64,000 nucleotides of DNA from an uncultured Lachnospiraceae bacterium (GCA_947632555.1 CANRPU010000002.1:124001-188000); one strand, 5' to 3'. Positions 16,440 to 26,973 are shown, counted from the stretch's first letter. The notes: a model not told the origin generated them from the letters alone. Numbers and translations: made by a program.

Positions 16440-17387
16440 ATGGATAAACTGGCGATCGTGGTGCCCTGCTATAACGAAGAGGAAATGCTGCATATTACCG
16501 CAAAAACGCTGCGGGATGTGCTGGATAACCTGGTGAAAAAGCAGAAGATAGCGGAGGACAGTTTTGTTCTGTTTGTAAACGACGGCAGCAAGGACAGGAC
16601 ATGGGAACTGATCGAGGAAGAGCATGAAGCGCATCCTGTGCGGATACGGGGCGTCAAGCTGGCGGGAAACACAGGGCATCAGTACGCGCTGACAGCGGGA
16701 CTCCTTACGGCCATGGACAGAAGCGATGTGACCATATCCATCGATGCGGACCTGCAGGATGACGTTTCGGTGATCGAAGAGATGATAGACAAATTTCATG
16801 CCGGCAGCGATATTGTTTACGGCGTCCGCAATGACAGAAGCACGGATTCGTTCTTCAAGCGCGTGACGGCGCAGGGCTTTTACAGGCTGATGGCCGGTAT
16901 GGGAGTGAAAAGCATCTATAACCACGCGGATTTCCGGCTGATGAGCAGGCGGGCGGTGGAACAGCTTTCCCGGTACGGGGAAACCAATCTGTTCCTGCGG
17001 GGCATCGTGCCGCTGATCGGCTATCAGACAGACTGCGTATATTATCAGCGCAGGGAACGGGTGGCGGGAGAGTCCAAGTATCCCTTAAAAAAGATGCTGG
17101 CGCTGGCCTTTAACGGCATCACTTCTTTTTCCATAAAGCCTATCACGCTGATCACCTGGCTGGGAGTTCTGATCGTGACAGGGAGCATATGCGCGGCGGC
17201 GTACGCGCTGATATCTTATTTTACCGGAAATGTGGTACAGGGCTGGACTTCCCTGATCCTTTCCATCTGGTTTATCGGCGGCGTGCAGCTGCTGGCAGTG
17301 GGACTGGTGGGACAGTATATCGGCAAGATTTACATGGAAGTGAAGCACCGTCCCCGATACAATATAGAAAAAATACTGGAATCATGA
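16440..17387 (+). CDS. Membrane-anchored glycosyltransferase family 2 (GtrB/DPM1-like)
   Basis: 315 residues. The N-terminal GT-A domain (about 1-225) has VVPCYNEEEML, VNDGSKDRTW and the sugar-nucleotide/metal motif SIDADLQDD. QRRERVAGESKYPLKKML is the juxtamembrane segment seen in undecaprenyl-phosphate sugar transferases. Two C-terminal membrane helices follow (about 235-260 and 268-295). Such enzymes load a sugar from a nucleotide donor onto polyprenyl phosphate at the inner face of the membrane. Start ATG 16440 has GGGAGG eight bases upstream. The next gene, a polytopic protein, could use the lipid-linked sugar. Confidence 0.9.
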   Translation: MDKLAIVVPCYNEEEMLHITAKTLRDVLDNLVKKQKIAEDSFVLFVNDGSKDRTWELIEEEHEAHPVRIRGVKLAGNTGHQYALTAGLLTAMDRSDVTISIDADLQDDVSVIEEMIDKFHAGSDIVYGVRNDRSTDSFFKRVTAQGFYRLMAGMGVKSIYNHADFRLMSRRAVEQLSRYGETNLFLRGIVPLIGYQTDCVYYQRRERVAGESKYPLKKMLALAFNGITSFSIKPITLITWLGVLIVTGSICAAAYALISYFTGNVVQGWTSLILSIWFIGGVQLLAVGLVGQYIGKIYMEVKHRPRYNIEKILES

Positions 17388-17420
17388 TTCCGTAAAAAGC
17401 ATAACAGGTGGTGAACCGGA

Positions 17421-19232
17421 ATGACTTTCAGAAAAAATATATTCAGTTATCTGCTGTGGGCTCTTTTTACGGCTTCTGTCTGCATATATCATATCGCGAT
17501 CATCAAGCTTCTGCTGGACAGGACGCCTATAAAAGATGATTACGCCCAGATGGGAGTGATCGGCCTGACCATTGTACTGGCGGGCGGGATCTTCGCGTTG
17601 TTCCGCAGGCTGGCAGGTAAGAGAAAAGAAGAAACCGGCAGGCATGAAGTGGTACATATCATATGGGAGGCAGCGCTGGCGGTGCTGGTGCTGGGAGCCG
17701 GGATCTTTGTACGAAGCTGCCTGGCCGGAAACGGGACGCAGGAAGCGGCTTTTTTTGAAACCGCCAGTGTAACGGGAGAACCGGTGATACCCATTGCCCA
17801 CGGCGCGCAGTACCTGTATGTACTGGCTCTTCGGGGACTGTTCATCCTGGTGGGGAATCATTTTACCGCGGGAATCATGCTGCAGATATTTCTGCAGGCT
17901 CTGGCGGCGCTGGTCTGGTATTTTGCCATTAGGAGGATCTCAGGTCCGGTGGCTGCTCTGCTTTACCTGATGGGCGTTATGCTGCTGCCGGCTTCCATAC
18001 TGGAAGGCGTTACGTATTCTCCAAAAATGCTTTATCTGCTGCTGTACGGCATTGTCTTCATGATGGTGGGACGGATCCTGCGCAGACAGAAAAAAGGCGG
18101 ACAGACGAAATGGTACGGATGGCTGCAGACGGCAGCCACGGGTATTGGCATTGGAGCGATGACTTATCTGGATGTATCCGGTCTGGTCCTGCTGCTTCCG
18201 GTGTTCTTCCTGTATGGTGTCAGAGAAGACGGGGAAAAGGCGCAGGGAGGCGTAAAGCGTTTTCTTCGGATATCGCTGCAGGTGGCAACGGTGGTCCTGG
18301 TATTCTTTCTGACCGCGTTTTTGCTGCTGTTTCTGGACGGTACGCAGAACGGAGCAGGGATTGAACAGGTATTTGATACCTGGTGTACTCTTTTTGCCTA
18401 TAAAGGAGCGGAAGGCCTGCCTTCGCTGCTGTATCCGGCGGATACGTTCAGTATCTGTTCCATGGCGATAGTATCGTTTCTGCTGCTGTTTGGGATCCCG
18501 GCATTCTTCGTGCATGAAAAAAGGGAAACCCAGATGCTGTATTTCTTCTTCCTGGCAGGCGCGGGAGCAGTCATAGCGGGCGGATTCCACGCTTCCGGCA
18601 TGACGGCCGGTTATCTGGCCCTTATGCTGTTACTGGCATTGATGGGAGCCGGCGTACAGGGATCGCTGCAGAAGAGCATTGTGGAGGTTTCCGCGAAAGA
18701 AACGGAGAGCAAAAAGGGGACGGAAGAAGAAACTTCGGAAGAAAAGGCGATAGAACAGAAATCTTTGGAGGACAGGGATATGGGAAAAAAGCAGTCGGAA
18801 CAGCAGTCTTTTGCGGAAACGGCCGCGGCGGTCAGTCCAAAACAGCAGCCTTCTGCCGCGCGGAAGGATCAAAAGGCCCAAAAAGCGGAGGAGAAGAAGG
18901 CGAAAAAAGAAGAAAAGGAAGCGGAGAAGGCAAGAAAAGAAGCGGAGAAGGCCGCGAAGAAGATGGGATTAAAAACGGCCGGACAGGATACGAAAAAGGG
19001 GAAAGCAGCGGCAACCACCACTGCCACCGCTACAGCATCTGCCGCTACAGCCGCAGCTGCCGCAGCGGCGGGAAAAACTGCGGCAAAGCCCGCGAAGCCG
19101 GGCTATATCGAGAATCCCATGCCGCTGCCCAAGCAGCATGAAGCGAAAGTATTGGATTATCCTTATTTTGTAGCTACGGATAAGCTGAAGTTTGATGTCA
19201 AAGTATCTCCGGACGATGATTTTGATCTGTAG
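17421..19232 (+). CDS. Polytopic membrane protein with charged, Ala-rich C-terminal tail; possible GT-C-like partner
   Basis: 603 residues in two parts. Residues 1-405 contain about ten hydrophobic helices (for example WALFTASVCIYHIAIIKLLL near the start and LALMLLLALMGAGV near 395) with a layout like GT-C glycosyltransferases, but I see no clear catalytic motif. From about 410 the protein is cytoplasmic-like: a Glu/Lys/Gln-rich stretch, a Lys/Glu/Ala helix with EKARKEAEKAAKK, an Ala/Thr run, and a tidy ending 'ENPMPLPKQHEAKVLDYPY...DDDFDL'. That ending looks conserved rather than random. It lies 33 bases after the glycosyltransferase and probably works with it on a surface glycan. It ends in the terminator at 19276. 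Function not recognised. Confidence 0.75.
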   Translation: MTFRKNIFSYLLWALFTASVCIYHIAIIKLLLDRTPIKDDYAQMGVIGLTIVLAGGIFALFRRLAGKRKEETGRHEVVHIIWEAALAVLVLGAGIFVRSCLAGNGTQEAAFFETASVTGEPVIPIAHGAQYLYVLALRGLFILVGNHFTAGIMLQIFLQALAALVWYFAIRRISGPVAALLYLMGVMLLPASILEGVTYSPKMLYLLLYGIVFMMVGRILRRQKKGGQTKWYGWLQTAATGIGIGAMTYLDVSGLVLLLPVFFLYGVREDGEKAQGGVKRFLRISLQVATVVLVFFLTAFLLLFLDGTQNGAGIEQVFDTWCTLFAYKGAEGLPSLLYPADTFSICSMAIVSFLLLFGIPAFFVHEKRETQMLYFFFLAGAGAVIAGGFHASGMTAGYLALMLLLALMGAGVQGSLQKSIVEVSAKETESKKGTEEETSEEKAIEQKSLEDRDMGKKQSEQQSFAETAAAVSPKQQPSAARKDQKAQKAEEKKAKKEEKEAEKARKEAEKAAKKMGLKTAGQDTKKGKAAATTTATATASAATAAAAAAAGKTAAKPAKPGYIENPMPLPKQHEAKVLDYPYFVATDKLKFDVKVSPDDDFDL

Positions 19233-19275
19233 GCCCAAGGTTTTGATGCATGAAATCAATATTTTTACACACAAT

Positions 19276-19304
19276 AAAGTGAATCGGATGCGGTTCACTT
19301 TTTT
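19276..19304 (+). terminator. Terminator after the glycosyltransferase pair
   Basis: An 8-bp stem AAAGTGAA (19276-19283) with TTCACTTT (19294-19301), 10-nt loop, and a run of six T residues. Confidence 0.75.
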
Positions 19305-19349
19305 GTTTGAGATTTTGACTTTGAAAAAGGAGTGAGCAGGAGGCGGAAC

Positions 19350-20057
19350 ATGCAGAAAGACCAGGAAAACGAACGGAGTGATCATGATAAACGCAGGGAA
19401 GAGGAAAAACAAAAAGATGAACGGATAGAACGGCTTGGACAGGTGACGCTGGATAACAATAAAGAGAAGCATAACATTCATCTGCTTACCATTATCGGGG
19501 AGGTGGAAGGGCATGATAACTTAAGCGGTTCCGCGAAGACGACCAAGTACGAACACATTCTTCCCCAGCTGGCGGCCATTGAGGACAGCCGGGAAATCCA
19601 GGGCGTCATGGTGCTGTTAAACACCATGGGAGGGGATGTGGAGGCGGGACTTGCCATCGCGGAGATGCTGGCTTCTTTGTCCAAACCCACTGTTTCCCTG
19701 GTGCTGGGCGGCAGCCATTCCATCGGAGTGACCATCGCGGTCAGCACGGATTATTCTTATATTGTACCGTCCGGAACCATGGTGATCCACCCGGTCAGGA
19801 TGAACGGCATGGTGATCGGAGTGCCCCAGACTTTTGATTATTTTAAGCAGATACAGGACAGGATCACAGGTTTTGTCTGCGCGCACTGCAGTATCGGCAA
19901 GGACAGGCTGGAGCATCTGATGATGGAAACAGGCGTCCTCACCAAGGACGTAGGGACTATTCTGGTGGGGCAGGAAGCGGTGGATGAGGGGATCATTAAC
20001 GAGGTGGGCGGCATCCGGGAGGCCATGCGCAAGCTGCACGGCATGATCGCCGGGTAA
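19350..20057 (+). CDS. tepA: TepA/ClpP-like serine protease
   Basis: 235 residues, SDH-type Clp-fold protease. After a charged N-terminal segment (about 1-40) comes the ClpP core: LLNTMGGDVEAGLAIAEML, then the Ser in GGSHSIGVTIAVS, then the His in MVIHPVRM. Bacillus TepA (YmfB) is a ClpP relative linked to protein export and spore outgrowth, and its gene precedes spoIIIE/ftsK, as here. ATG 19350 is chosen for the ideal AGGAGG six bases upstream; an in-frame GTG at 19332 overlaps its only possible ribosome site. Cytoplasmic, substrates unknown. Confidence 0.9.
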   Translation: MQKDQENERSDHDKRREEEKQKDERIERLGQVTLDNNKEKHNIHLLTIIGEVEGHDNLSGSAKTTKYEHILPQLAAIEDSREIQGVMVLLNTMGGDVEAGLAIAEMLASLSKPTVSLVLGGSHSIGVTIAVSTDYSYIVPSGTMVIHPVRMNGMVIGVPQTFDYFKQIQDRITGFVCAHCSIGKDRLEHLMMETGVLTKDVGTILVGQEAVDEGIINEVGGIREAMRKLHGMIAG

Positions 20058-20076
20058 AAAAACCAGTGTATACATG

Positions 20077-20105
20077 ATGACAAGCCCGCCGAAAGATGCT
20101 ATAAT
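20077..20105 (+). promoter_or_regulatory. Putative promoter of ftsK
   Basis: ATGACA (20077-20082), 17 bp, TATAAT (20100-20105), about 34 bases before the ftsK start codon. The -10 is perfect, the -35 has one mismatch. Confidence 0.65.
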
Positions 20106-20138
20106 AGTCAAAGTATGTGAAGCGGGGTTTGAGATTTT

Positions 20139-22853
20139 ATGGCATCCAATCAGAAAAAAAATACATCTTCTTCCAGGGGCGGAACGCGGAGCGAACGGTC
20201 CGTACGGGAAAAAGAGGAAAATATAAGACAGCATACCGAGCAGGAGAGCGCTCTTTTTCATGAAGCGGCGTTGATCCTGCTGTTTGCGGTTGCGGCCTTT
20301 TTATTTTTATGCAATTTTGGGATTATCGGAACGGTAGGAAACGCTATCAGCGCGGTGCTGTTCGGGCTGTTCGGGCTTCCCGCCTACGTGATCTCCATCG
20401 CGGTCTTTATCGGAGCGGCTTTCTGGTCCGCCAACCAGGGCAGTCCGGCGGCGGTCCGCAAGCTGGCGGCAGCCTGTGTGCTGTTCCTTCTGGCGGGAGT
20501 GATCTGCGAGCTTTTCACGGGAAACGCGGCGCAGCCGGAATATCATGTCGGGCAGATCTATCAGTATGCCAGCCAGCATAAAGCCGGAGGAGGCGTCATA
20601 GCCGGCAGCGTGGCTTATTTCCTCATGCATTTTTTGGACCTGATCGGCACTATCCTGGTCCTCCTGATCCTGGGGATCATCAGTATTGTATTCTTAACGG
20701 AGCGTTCTTTTGTGGACAGCGTGAAAAAAGGCGGACGCAGAGTGGCCGAACTGTCCAGGGAAGACGCGGAGAGAAGGCGGGAACAGGCGCGCGTACGGCG
20801 TGACGATCAAGAGGAGATCCGGCGGGAGAGAGAAGAAGAAAGAGCCAGACGGGAAGAGGAACGCCGCCTGAAAGCGGAGGAAAAAGAAAACGAGCGGATC
20901 CTTCGCATGGATAAGAAGGTGACGGGCGTTATGACGGATACTTCCCTGACCGGCGGGACGGATAAAAAAGGCAGGGACGATATCCACGAGATCACGCTGC
21001 GGGAAGAACCGGAAGAAACGATCTCTCCGGAATCGGAATACCCGGAGTATTCCTCCATGCAGTATTCCCCCATAGGGGATTCCTCCATGGAATATTCTAC
21101 AGAAGAGTATCCGGCTCAAGAGGAGGATTACGGCCAGGAGCCGGAATCGGCGGAAGAGGAAACCGCGTACCGGGAAGAGCCCGTATACCGGGAGGCCACC
21201 ATACGCGTGAGCAGTTTGGGCGCGGGCGCGGGAGCTGGCAGCTTCTCCGCGGCAGGGAGATCCGGGACGCAGCCGGACCGTTCGGAAAGACCGGCAGAGA
21301 AACCGTCCGCGGTTTTACGGCCTGAGGGCGAAGCGGAGAAAATGGCGGAAGATATACATACCTCGGAAAAAAGACTTCCTAAAAAGTACATATTCCCGCC
21401 CCTGTCCCGCCTGCAGAAAGGAAAGGGCGGCGGAGGCGATTCTTCCAGGGAACTGAAAGAAACCGCGTATAAATTGCAGCAGACGCTGAATACCTTCGGC
21501 GTAAAGGTGACGGTGACGGATATCAGTCAGGGACCGGCGGTAACCCGGTATGAGCTGCAGCCGGAGCAGGGAGTCAAGGTCAGCAAGATCGTGGGCCTGG
21601 CGGATGACATCAAGCTGAATCTGGCGGCTACGGATATCCGTATCGAGGCGCCGATCCCGGGGAAGGCCGCGGTGGGAATCGAGGTTCCCAACAAGGAAAA
21701 TACGGCGGTGGCGCTCAGAGATCTGCTGGAAAGCAATGAATTTAAAGAGTTTCCTTCCAATCTGGCTTTCGCGGTAGGAAAGGATATCGCGGGAAAAGTA
21801 GTGGTGGCGGACATTGCCAAAATGCCCCATATGCTGATCGCCGGCGCCACGGGATCCGGCAAATCCGTGTGTATCAATACCCTGATCATGAGTATTCTTT
21901 ATAAGGCCCACCCGGACGATGTCAAGCTGATCATGGTGGACCCCAAGGTGGTGGAACTGAGCGTGTATAACGGGATCCCCCATCTGCTGATCCCGGTGGT
22001 GACGGATCCGAAGAAAGCGGCGGCGGCCCTGCACTGGGGCGTGGCCGAGATGGAAGACCGTTACCGGAAGTTCGCGGATCTCAATGTCAGGGATTTAAAG
22101 GGCTACAACCAGAAGGTGGAAGGGATGAAAGAAAAGGGCGAAGAAGATGCGCCCGGGAAACTGCCGCAGATCGTCATTATCGTGGACGAGCTGGCGGATC
22201 TGATGATGGTGGCGCCCGGCGAGGTGGAGGAGTCCATCTGCCGTCTTGCCCAGCTGGCCAGAGCGGCCGGCATTCACCTGATCATTGCCACCCAGAGGCC
22301 GTCCGTAGACGTGATCACCGGCCTGATCAAGGCCAATATGCCCAGCCGTGTCGCGTTCAGCGTATCCAGCGGCGTGGATTCCCGTACCATTCTGGATATG
22401 AACGGGGCTGAAAAGCTGCTTGGAAAAGGAGATATGCTGTTTTATCCCCAGGGTTACGCCAAGCCGGCCAGGGTGCAGGGAGCGTTCGTATCCGACAAAG
22501 AGGTTTCCGATGTGGTGGACTTTTTAAAGAACCAGACGCTGGGAAACGTCTATGCGGAAGACGTGGAACAGAAGATCATGAATCTGGGTTCGGGGAGCGT
22601 TTCCGGCGGTGTTTCCGGTGACGGCGGCAGCTCGCTGGACGAGTATTTCGCGGATGCCGGCAGGTTTATCATTGAAAAGGACAAGGCTTCCATCGGTATG
22701 TTTCAGAGAATGTTCAAGATCGGCTTTAACAGAGCGGCCCGTATCATGGACCAGCTTTACGAACATGGCGTGGTGGGAGAAGAGGAAGGGACAAAACCCC
22801 GCAAGGTACTGATGAGTATGGAACAGTTTGAACAGCTTCTGGAGGAAATATAG
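20139..22853 (+). CDS. ftsK: DNA translocase FtsK/SpoIIIE
   Basis: 904 residues. The N-terminal part (about 30-195) has four membrane helices. A long hydrophilic linker (about 195-405) follows: an Arg/Glu-rich helix, then a Tyr/Ser/Glu-rich low-complexity segment with repeated EYS/QYS units. The C-terminal motor has the alpha domain, the beta RecA-like domain with Walker [14 protein letters not shown] and Walker [13 protein letters not shown], and the [20 protein letters not shown] segment. The last ~65 residues are the gamma winged helix ([20 protein letters not shown]) that reads oriented chromosome sequences. It moves chromosomal DNA through the division or sporulation septum. The stop is two bases from the fhs start. 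Confidence 0.95.
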   Translation: MASNQKKNTSSSRGGTRSERSVREKEENIRQHTEQESALFHEAALILLFAVAAFLFLCNFGIIGTVGNAISAVLFGLFGLPAYVISIAVFIGAAFWSANQGSPAAVRKLAAACVLFLLAGVICELFTGNAAQPEYHVGQIYQYASQHKAGGGVIAGSVAYFLMHFLDLIGTILVLLILGIISIVFLTERSFVDSVKKGGRRVAELSREDAERRREQARVRRDDQEEIRREREEERARREEERRLKAEEKENERILRMDKKVTGVMTDTSLTGGTDKKGRDDIHEITLREEPEETISPESEYPEYSSMQYSPIGDSSMEYSTEEYPAQEEDYGQEPESAEEETAYREEPVYREATIRVSSLGAGAGAGSFSAAGRSGTQPDRSERPAEKPSAVLRPEGEAEKMAEDIHTSEKRLPKKYIFPPLSRLQKGKGGGGDSSRELKETAYKLQQTLNTFGVKVTVTDISQGPAVTRYELQPEQGVKVSKIVGLADDIKLNLAATDIRIEAPIPGKAAVGIEVPNKENTAVALRDLLESNEFKEFPSNLAFAVGKDIAGKVVVADIAKMPHMLIAGATGSGKSVCINTLIMSILYKAHPDDVKLIMVDPKVVELSVYNGIPHLLIPVVTDPKKAAAALHWGVAEMEDRYRKFADLNVRDLKGYNQKVEGMKEKGEEDAPGKLPQIVIIVDELADLMMVAPGEVEESICRLAQLARAAGIHLIIATQRPSVDVITGLIKANMPSRVAFSVSSGVDSRTILDMNGAEKLLGKGDMLFYPQGYAKPARVQGAFVSDKEVSDVVDFLKNQTLGNVYAEDVEQKIMNLGSGSVSGGVSGDGGSSLDEYFADAGRFIIEKDKASIGMFQRMFKIGFNRAARIMDQLYEHGVVGEEEGTKPRKVLMSMEQFEQLLEEI

Positions 22854-22855
22854 GA

Positions 22856-24526
22856 ATGAAAACGGATATTGAGATTGCGCAGGAAGCGGTGCTGAAGCCC
22901 ATTACGGAAGTGGCGAAAGCGCTGGAGATCGCCCCTGACGATTTGGAATTATACGGAAAATACAAGGCCAAGATATCGGATGCCTGTCTGAAGCGCGTTT
23001 CCCGGAATCCCAGCGGGAAACTGATCCTGGTGACCGCGATCAATCCCACGCCCGCGGGCGAGGGGAAAACGACTACCAGTGTAGGACTGGGACAGGCTTT
23101 CGGAAGGCTTGGGAAAAAAGCGGTGATCGCGCTCAGAGAGCCTTCCCTCGGACCGTGCTTTGGTATTAAGGGCGGCGCGGCCGGAGGCGGATATGCCCAA
23201 GTGGTTCCCATGGAGGATCTGAATCTGCATTTTACAGGGGATTTTCATGCCATTACCGCGGCCAACAATCTTCTGGCGGCGCTGCTGGACAATCATATCC
23301 AGCAGGGAAACGAGCTTGGGATCGACACCAGGCAGATCGTATGGAAACGCTGTCTGGACATGAATGACAGGGTGCTGCGCAATATTGTGGTAGGACTGGG
23401 GAGCAAAACTGACGGCTTTGTCAGAGAGGACCATTTTGTGATCACGGTGGCTTCCGAGATCATGGCGGTGCTGTGCCTGGCGGAGGATATGCGGGATCTG
23501 AAAGAAAGACTTTCCCGCATGGTGGTAGCCTATGATTATGACGGCAGGCCGGTGACGGCCGGGATGCTGCGGGCGGTGGGTTCCATGGCCGCGCTGCTTA
23601 AAGATGCCTTAAAGCCCAATCTGATCCAGACGCTGGAACATACGCCTGCTCTGGTGCACGGAGGGCCTTTCGCGAATATCGCCCATGGCTGCAATTCGGT
23701 ACGGGCCACAAAGGCCGCTTTGAAAATGGCGGACTACGTGATAACGGAAGCCGGGTTCGGAGCGGATCTGGGAGCGGAAAAATTTTTTGATATCAAATGC
23801 CGTATCGCGGGCCTGCGGCCGGATGCGGTAGTTCTGGTTGCTACGATCCGGGCTTTGAAGTATAATGGAGGTGTGCCCAAAGCGGAATTGGGCAGGGAGA
23901 ACCTGGAAGCGCTGGCGGCGGGGATCGTGAACCTGGAGAAGCATATCGAGAATCTGCAGCTTTACGGGGTTCCCATTGTGGTGACATTGAACGCTTTTGC
24001 CACGGATACGGAAGCGGAAACGGCCTATGTGAAAAACTTCTGTGAAAGCAGGGGCTGTGCCTTCGCGCTTTCGCAGGTCTGGGAAAAAGGCGGAGAAGGC
24101 GGGATCGCGCTGGCGGAGGAAGTGCTCCGTACCCTGGAAACAAAGGAGAGCCATTTCAGGCTGCTCTATGAGGATTCCCTCTCCTTGCGGGAAAAGATAG
24201 AAACGGTTTCCAAAAAGATTTACGGCGCCGGCAGCGTAAATTTTGCGCCCGCGGCGGTACGGGAACTGGATAAGCTGGAAAAACTGGGCTTTGGCGGCCT
24301 GCCTGTCTGCATGGCCAAAAATCAGTATTCCCTTTCGGACGATCCCGGTCTGTTAGGCAGGCCGGAGGGCTTTGAGATGACGGTGCGGGAGGTTTATGTT
24401 TCCGCCGGAGCAGGCTTTGTGGTAGCGCTGACAGGCGCTGTTATGACTATGCCGGGACTGTCGAAAGAACCGGCGGCGTATGGGATCGACGTGGACGATT
24501 CCGGCAGAATAACCGGTTTGTTTTAA
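22856..24526 (+). CDS. fhs: Formate--tetrahydrofolate ligase
   Basis: 556 residues. It makes 10-formyl-THF from formate, THF and ATP. Signatures: the P-loop [15 protein letters not shown] near residue 65, then [27 protein letters not shown] and [10 protein letters not shown], all canonical for FTHFS. The final part [20 protein letters not shown] is also typical. Length matches the family. The GGAGG ribosome site lies within the end of ftsK. It is followed by folD, so 10-formyl-THF and methylene-THF interconversion are encoded together. This set serves purine and one-carbon metabolism; nothing in the window indicates a Wood-Ljungdahl pathway. Confidence 0.96.
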   Translation: MKTDIEIAQEAVLKPITEVAKALEIAPDDLELYGKYKAKISDACLKRVSRNPSGKLILVTAINPTPAGEGKTTTSVGLGQAFGRLGKKAVIALREPSLGPCFGIKGGAAGGGYAQVVPMEDLNLHFTGDFHAITAANNLLAALLDNHIQQGNELGIDTRQIVWKRCLDMNDRVLRNIVVGLGSKTDGFVREDHFVITVASEIMAVLCLAEDMRDLKERLSRMVVAYDYDGRPVTAGMLRAVGSMAALLKDALKPNLIQTLEHTPALVHGGPFANIAHGCNSVRATKAALKMADYVITEAGFGADLGAEKFFDIKCRIAGLRPDAVVLVATIRALKYNGGVPKAELGRENLEALAAGIVNLEKHIENLQLYGVPIVVTLNAFATDTEAETAYVKNFCESRGCAFALSQVWEKGGEGGIALAEEVLRTLETKESHFRLLYEDSLSLREKIETVSKKIYGAGSVNFAPAAVRELDKLEKLGFGGLPVCMAKNQYSLSDDPGLLGRPEGFEMTVREVYVSAGAGFVVALTGAVMTMPGLSKEPAAYGIDVDDSGRITGLF

Positions 24527-24550
24527 CGGTGGAACGGAGGGACTGGCGCT

Positions 24551-25399
24551 ATGGCACAGAAGATCGACGGAAAAGCGGTTTCCGCGCAGATCAAAGACGA
24601 ACTGAAGGAAAAAGTAAGAGAATTAAAAGCGGCCGGAAAGGAGATCACGCTGGCAGTGATACAGGTGGGAGAGGATCCGGCCTCCACTGTCTATGTCAAC
24701 AATAAAAAGAAAGCCTGCGAATACGTTGGGATCCGCTCTCTGGCCTATGAACTGCCGGAGGATACCCCGGAGGCGGAGCTTTTGGCGCTGATAGAGGAAC
24801 TGAATGCCAGGAAGGATGTCAACGGCATTCTTGTGCAGCTTCCCCTGCCTCCTCAGATTGATGAGAATAAAGTGATCAAGAGTATCTCGCCCGTAAAGGA
24901 TGTGGACGGATTCCATCCGTGGAATGTGGGAGCTCTCTGTATCGGCGAACCCGGTTTTCTGCCCTGTACGCCGGCGGGGATCATTCAGCTTCTGAAGCGT
25001 TCCGGGATCGCCATTGAAGGCAGGGAATGTGTGGTGGTGGGAAGGAGCAATATTGTGGGAAAACCCATGAGTATCCTGCTGTTACGCGAGAACGGGACAG
25101 TGACGGTGGCGCATTCCCGCACGAAGGATCTGAAAGCGGTTACAAAGCGGGCCGATATCCTGGTGGTGGCGGTGGGAAAGCCCAGGATGATCACCCGGGA
25201 TTATGTGAAAGAAGGCGCGGCGGTCATCGATGTGGGAGTTCACCGTATGGAAAACAACAAGCTCTGCGGGGATGTGGATTATGAGGATGTGGAGCCGGTC
25301 TGCGGCGCCATTACGCCGGTGCCCGGCGGCGTGGGGCCGATGACGATCGCCATGCTGATGCACAACTGCGTGGAATCTTTGCATTTGCAGGAAAATTAG
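24551..25399 (+). CDS. folD: Bifunctional methylene-THF dehydrogenase / methenyl-THF cyclohydrolase
   Basis: 282 residues. The catalytic Lys is in YVNNKKKACEYVGI; QLPLPPQI, KDVDGFHPWNVG and PCTPAGIIQLL form the folate site. GRSNIVGKPMSILLL is the Rossmann NADP-binding segment and PVPGGVGPMTIAMLM is near the end, all textbook FolD. It converts 5,10-methylene-THF to 10-formyl-THF and back in the cytoplasm. It lies 24 bases after fhs and nine before the zinc-ribbon gene, consistent with one transcript. Confidence 0.96.
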   Translation: MAQKIDGKAVSAQIKDELKEKVRELKAAGKEITLAVIQVGEDPASTVYVNNKKKACEYVGIRSLAYELPEDTPEAELLALIEELNARKDVNGILVQLPLPPQIDENKVIKSISPVKDVDGFHPWNVGALCIGEPGFLPCTPAGIIQLLKRSGIAIEGRECVVVGRSNIVGKPMSILLLRENGTVTVAHSRTKDLKAVTKRADILVVAVGKPRMITRDYVKEGAAVIDVGVHRMENNKLCGDVDYEDVEPVCGAITPVPGGVGPMTIAMLMHNCVESLHLQEN

Positions 25400-25408
25400 G
25401 AGCCCTTT

Positions 25409-26893
25409 ATGAAATGCCCAAACTGTGGATCGGACATGGAGGACGGCAAACTTTACTGCGAAGTCTGCGGTGAAGAGATCCATATCGTGCCGGACTTTGA
25501 ACCTGAAATTGAATACAGTATCACGCAGACGCTTTCCGGTATCCGGGAAGAGGTGCTGAAAGAGGTCCCCGGGCAGGAAGAGAACGCTTTGGCGGGTGAA
25601 GGATCCGCCGGGGGAAACAGAGGACGGAGGATCCGGCGGATCATTGGGCGAAAACCGGCGGTGATATTGATCGCCGTAGTTTCTACGGCGCTGCTGGCGG
25701 GAATGATCGCGGGAATCGTATTTGGCGTAAGATATTACAGGGCCAATTCCATGGAATATCAGATCGCGCGGGCGCAGGCCTGCGCGGCGGCCGGCAACAC
25801 GGAAGAGGCGGCGGCGTGTTACAGCAGGGCGCTGGAACTGGAGGAAAATATCGGGATCCGCTTCCGGCTTGCCTCGCTCTATGAGCAGAGCGGCAGGGAT
25901 CAGGAATATCTGAACTGTCTGAGCGATATTATATCTTCGCCGTATGCTTTGGAAGAAGAAGTGGAAACGGCCTGTAAATACATGGTTTCTTATTTTGAGG
26001 ACAGAAAGGATTACGCCTCCATCAATACGCTGTTGAACAATACGGACAACGAGAATATCCGTGCCATGTTCAGGCAGTATCTGGCGGAGCCTCCGCAGTT
26101 CAGCTATACGGAAGGGACTTACGCGGAAGTGATCCCCCTGAAGCTGACAGCGGATACGCAGGGAACGATCTACTATACGATGGACGGGACTTTGCCTGAC
26201 CAAAACAGCGAGGTCTATATCACGCCCATATTTCTGGAAACGGGCACTTATGAAATATCCGCCATATTTGTAAATCAATACGGCATCTCCAGCGCGGTGG
26301 TAGCCAAGACCTACGTGATAGACGTTCTGAAGCCTCCGGCGCCGGAGGTGGAAAATTACAGCGGGGAGTATCAGGTTCCCACCATGATAAAGGTCCGGGT
26401 GCCGGCGGGCTGCGCGGTCTATTATACCACGGACGGCACCGTGCCCACGGACGATTCCGTTCCCTATACGGGCGAAATTCCCATGCCGCCCGGACGAAGT
26501 ATCTTTAAATTTGTGGCGTACAACGAAGAAGGCGTGGCGGGAGATTGCACCACCAGGCAGTATACGCTGGAGCTGGATACCGACCTGACGGTCAATATGG
26601 CGATCGCCGGATTGCAGGAAATTCTGGTGGCGGAGGGGAGGCTCCTGGATACGGATGGGACCATAGCGGGCGGCGTACAGGGCCGCTATCATTACAGACT
26701 GCATTCCGTCCGGCATTTCCCAGACCTGGGAGATTTTTATATCCTTTCGGAGATCTATGAGGATGTTTCAGGGGCGCAGACAGGAACGGGAGCGCTCTAT
26801 GCCCAGGATATCCATACAGGCAGTTATTACAGGATGACCTGGGACGGCAGCGGGATCCCGGAACTGGAGCTTATGAACGGTTCGGACTCCTGA
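25409..26893 (+). CDS. Zinc-ribbon membrane protein with TPR-like and two chitobiase C-terminal-like domains
   Basis: 494 residues. Residues 1-22 form a double CxxC zinc ribbon (CPNCG...CEVCG). An acidic cytoplasmic stretch leads to one membrane helix (about 88-110, VILIAVVSTALLAGMIAGIV). Outside, residues about 112-225 look like two TPR-type helix pairs (AAAGNTEEAAACYSRALELE is a classic TPR helix). Two CHB_HEX_C-type beta modules follow (YYTMDGTLPDQNSE and YYTTDGTVPTDDSV mark their cores), then a C-terminal region of about 100 residues I cannot name. A role in sensing or binding at the cell surface is possible; no enzyme motif is visible. It starts nine bases after folD. Confidence 0.8.
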   Translation: MKCPNCGSDMEDGKLYCEVCGEEIHIVPDFEPEIEYSITQTLSGIREEVLKEVPGQEENALAGEGSAGGNRGRRIRRIIGRKPAVILIAVVSTALLAGMIAGIVFGVRYYRANSMEYQIARAQACAAAGNTEEAAACYSRALELEENIGIRFRLASLYEQSGRDQEYLNCLSDIISSPYALEEEVETACKYMVSYFEDRKDYASINTLLNNTDNENIRAMFRQYLAEPPQFSYTEGTYAEVIPLKLTADTQGTIYYTMDGTLPDQNSEVYITPIFLETGTYEISAIFVNQYGISSAVVAKTYVIDVLKPPAPEVENYSGEYQVPTMIKVRVPAGCAVYYTTDGTVPTDDSVPYTGEIPMPPGRSIFKFVAYNEEGVAGDCTTRQYTLELDTDLTVNMAIAGLQEILVAEGRLLDTDGTIAGGVQGRYHYRLHSVRHFPDLGDFYILSEIYEDVSGAQTGTGALYAQDIHTGSYYRMTWDGSGIPELELMNGSDS

Positions 26894-26953
26894 CGGGCAG
26901 ATGAGAATGTTATGGAATTTATCATACAAAAACGCCGGTTCGGATTTGATCCA

Positions 26954-26973
26954 CGGCAGAATGAGAGGAAAAA
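26954..26973 (+). repeat. 20-nt leader repeat, copy 1 (before nfnA)
   Basis: CGGCAGAATGAGAGGAAAAA sits directly before the nfnA ATG and contains its ribosome site (GAGAGGA). An identical copy stands before nfnB at 27885-27904. Confidence 0.85.

Noticed and set aside
18990..19075. Ala/Thr-coding run taken as a frameshift or tandem-repeat artefact
   Set aside because: The frame continues into an ordered C-terminal segment and ends at a stop followed by a terminator, so the run is part of the real protein.
26894..26973. Promoter before nfnA
   Set aside because: The gap has A+T-rich pieces (TTATGG, CATACAAA), but no -35/-10 pair with acceptable spacing.
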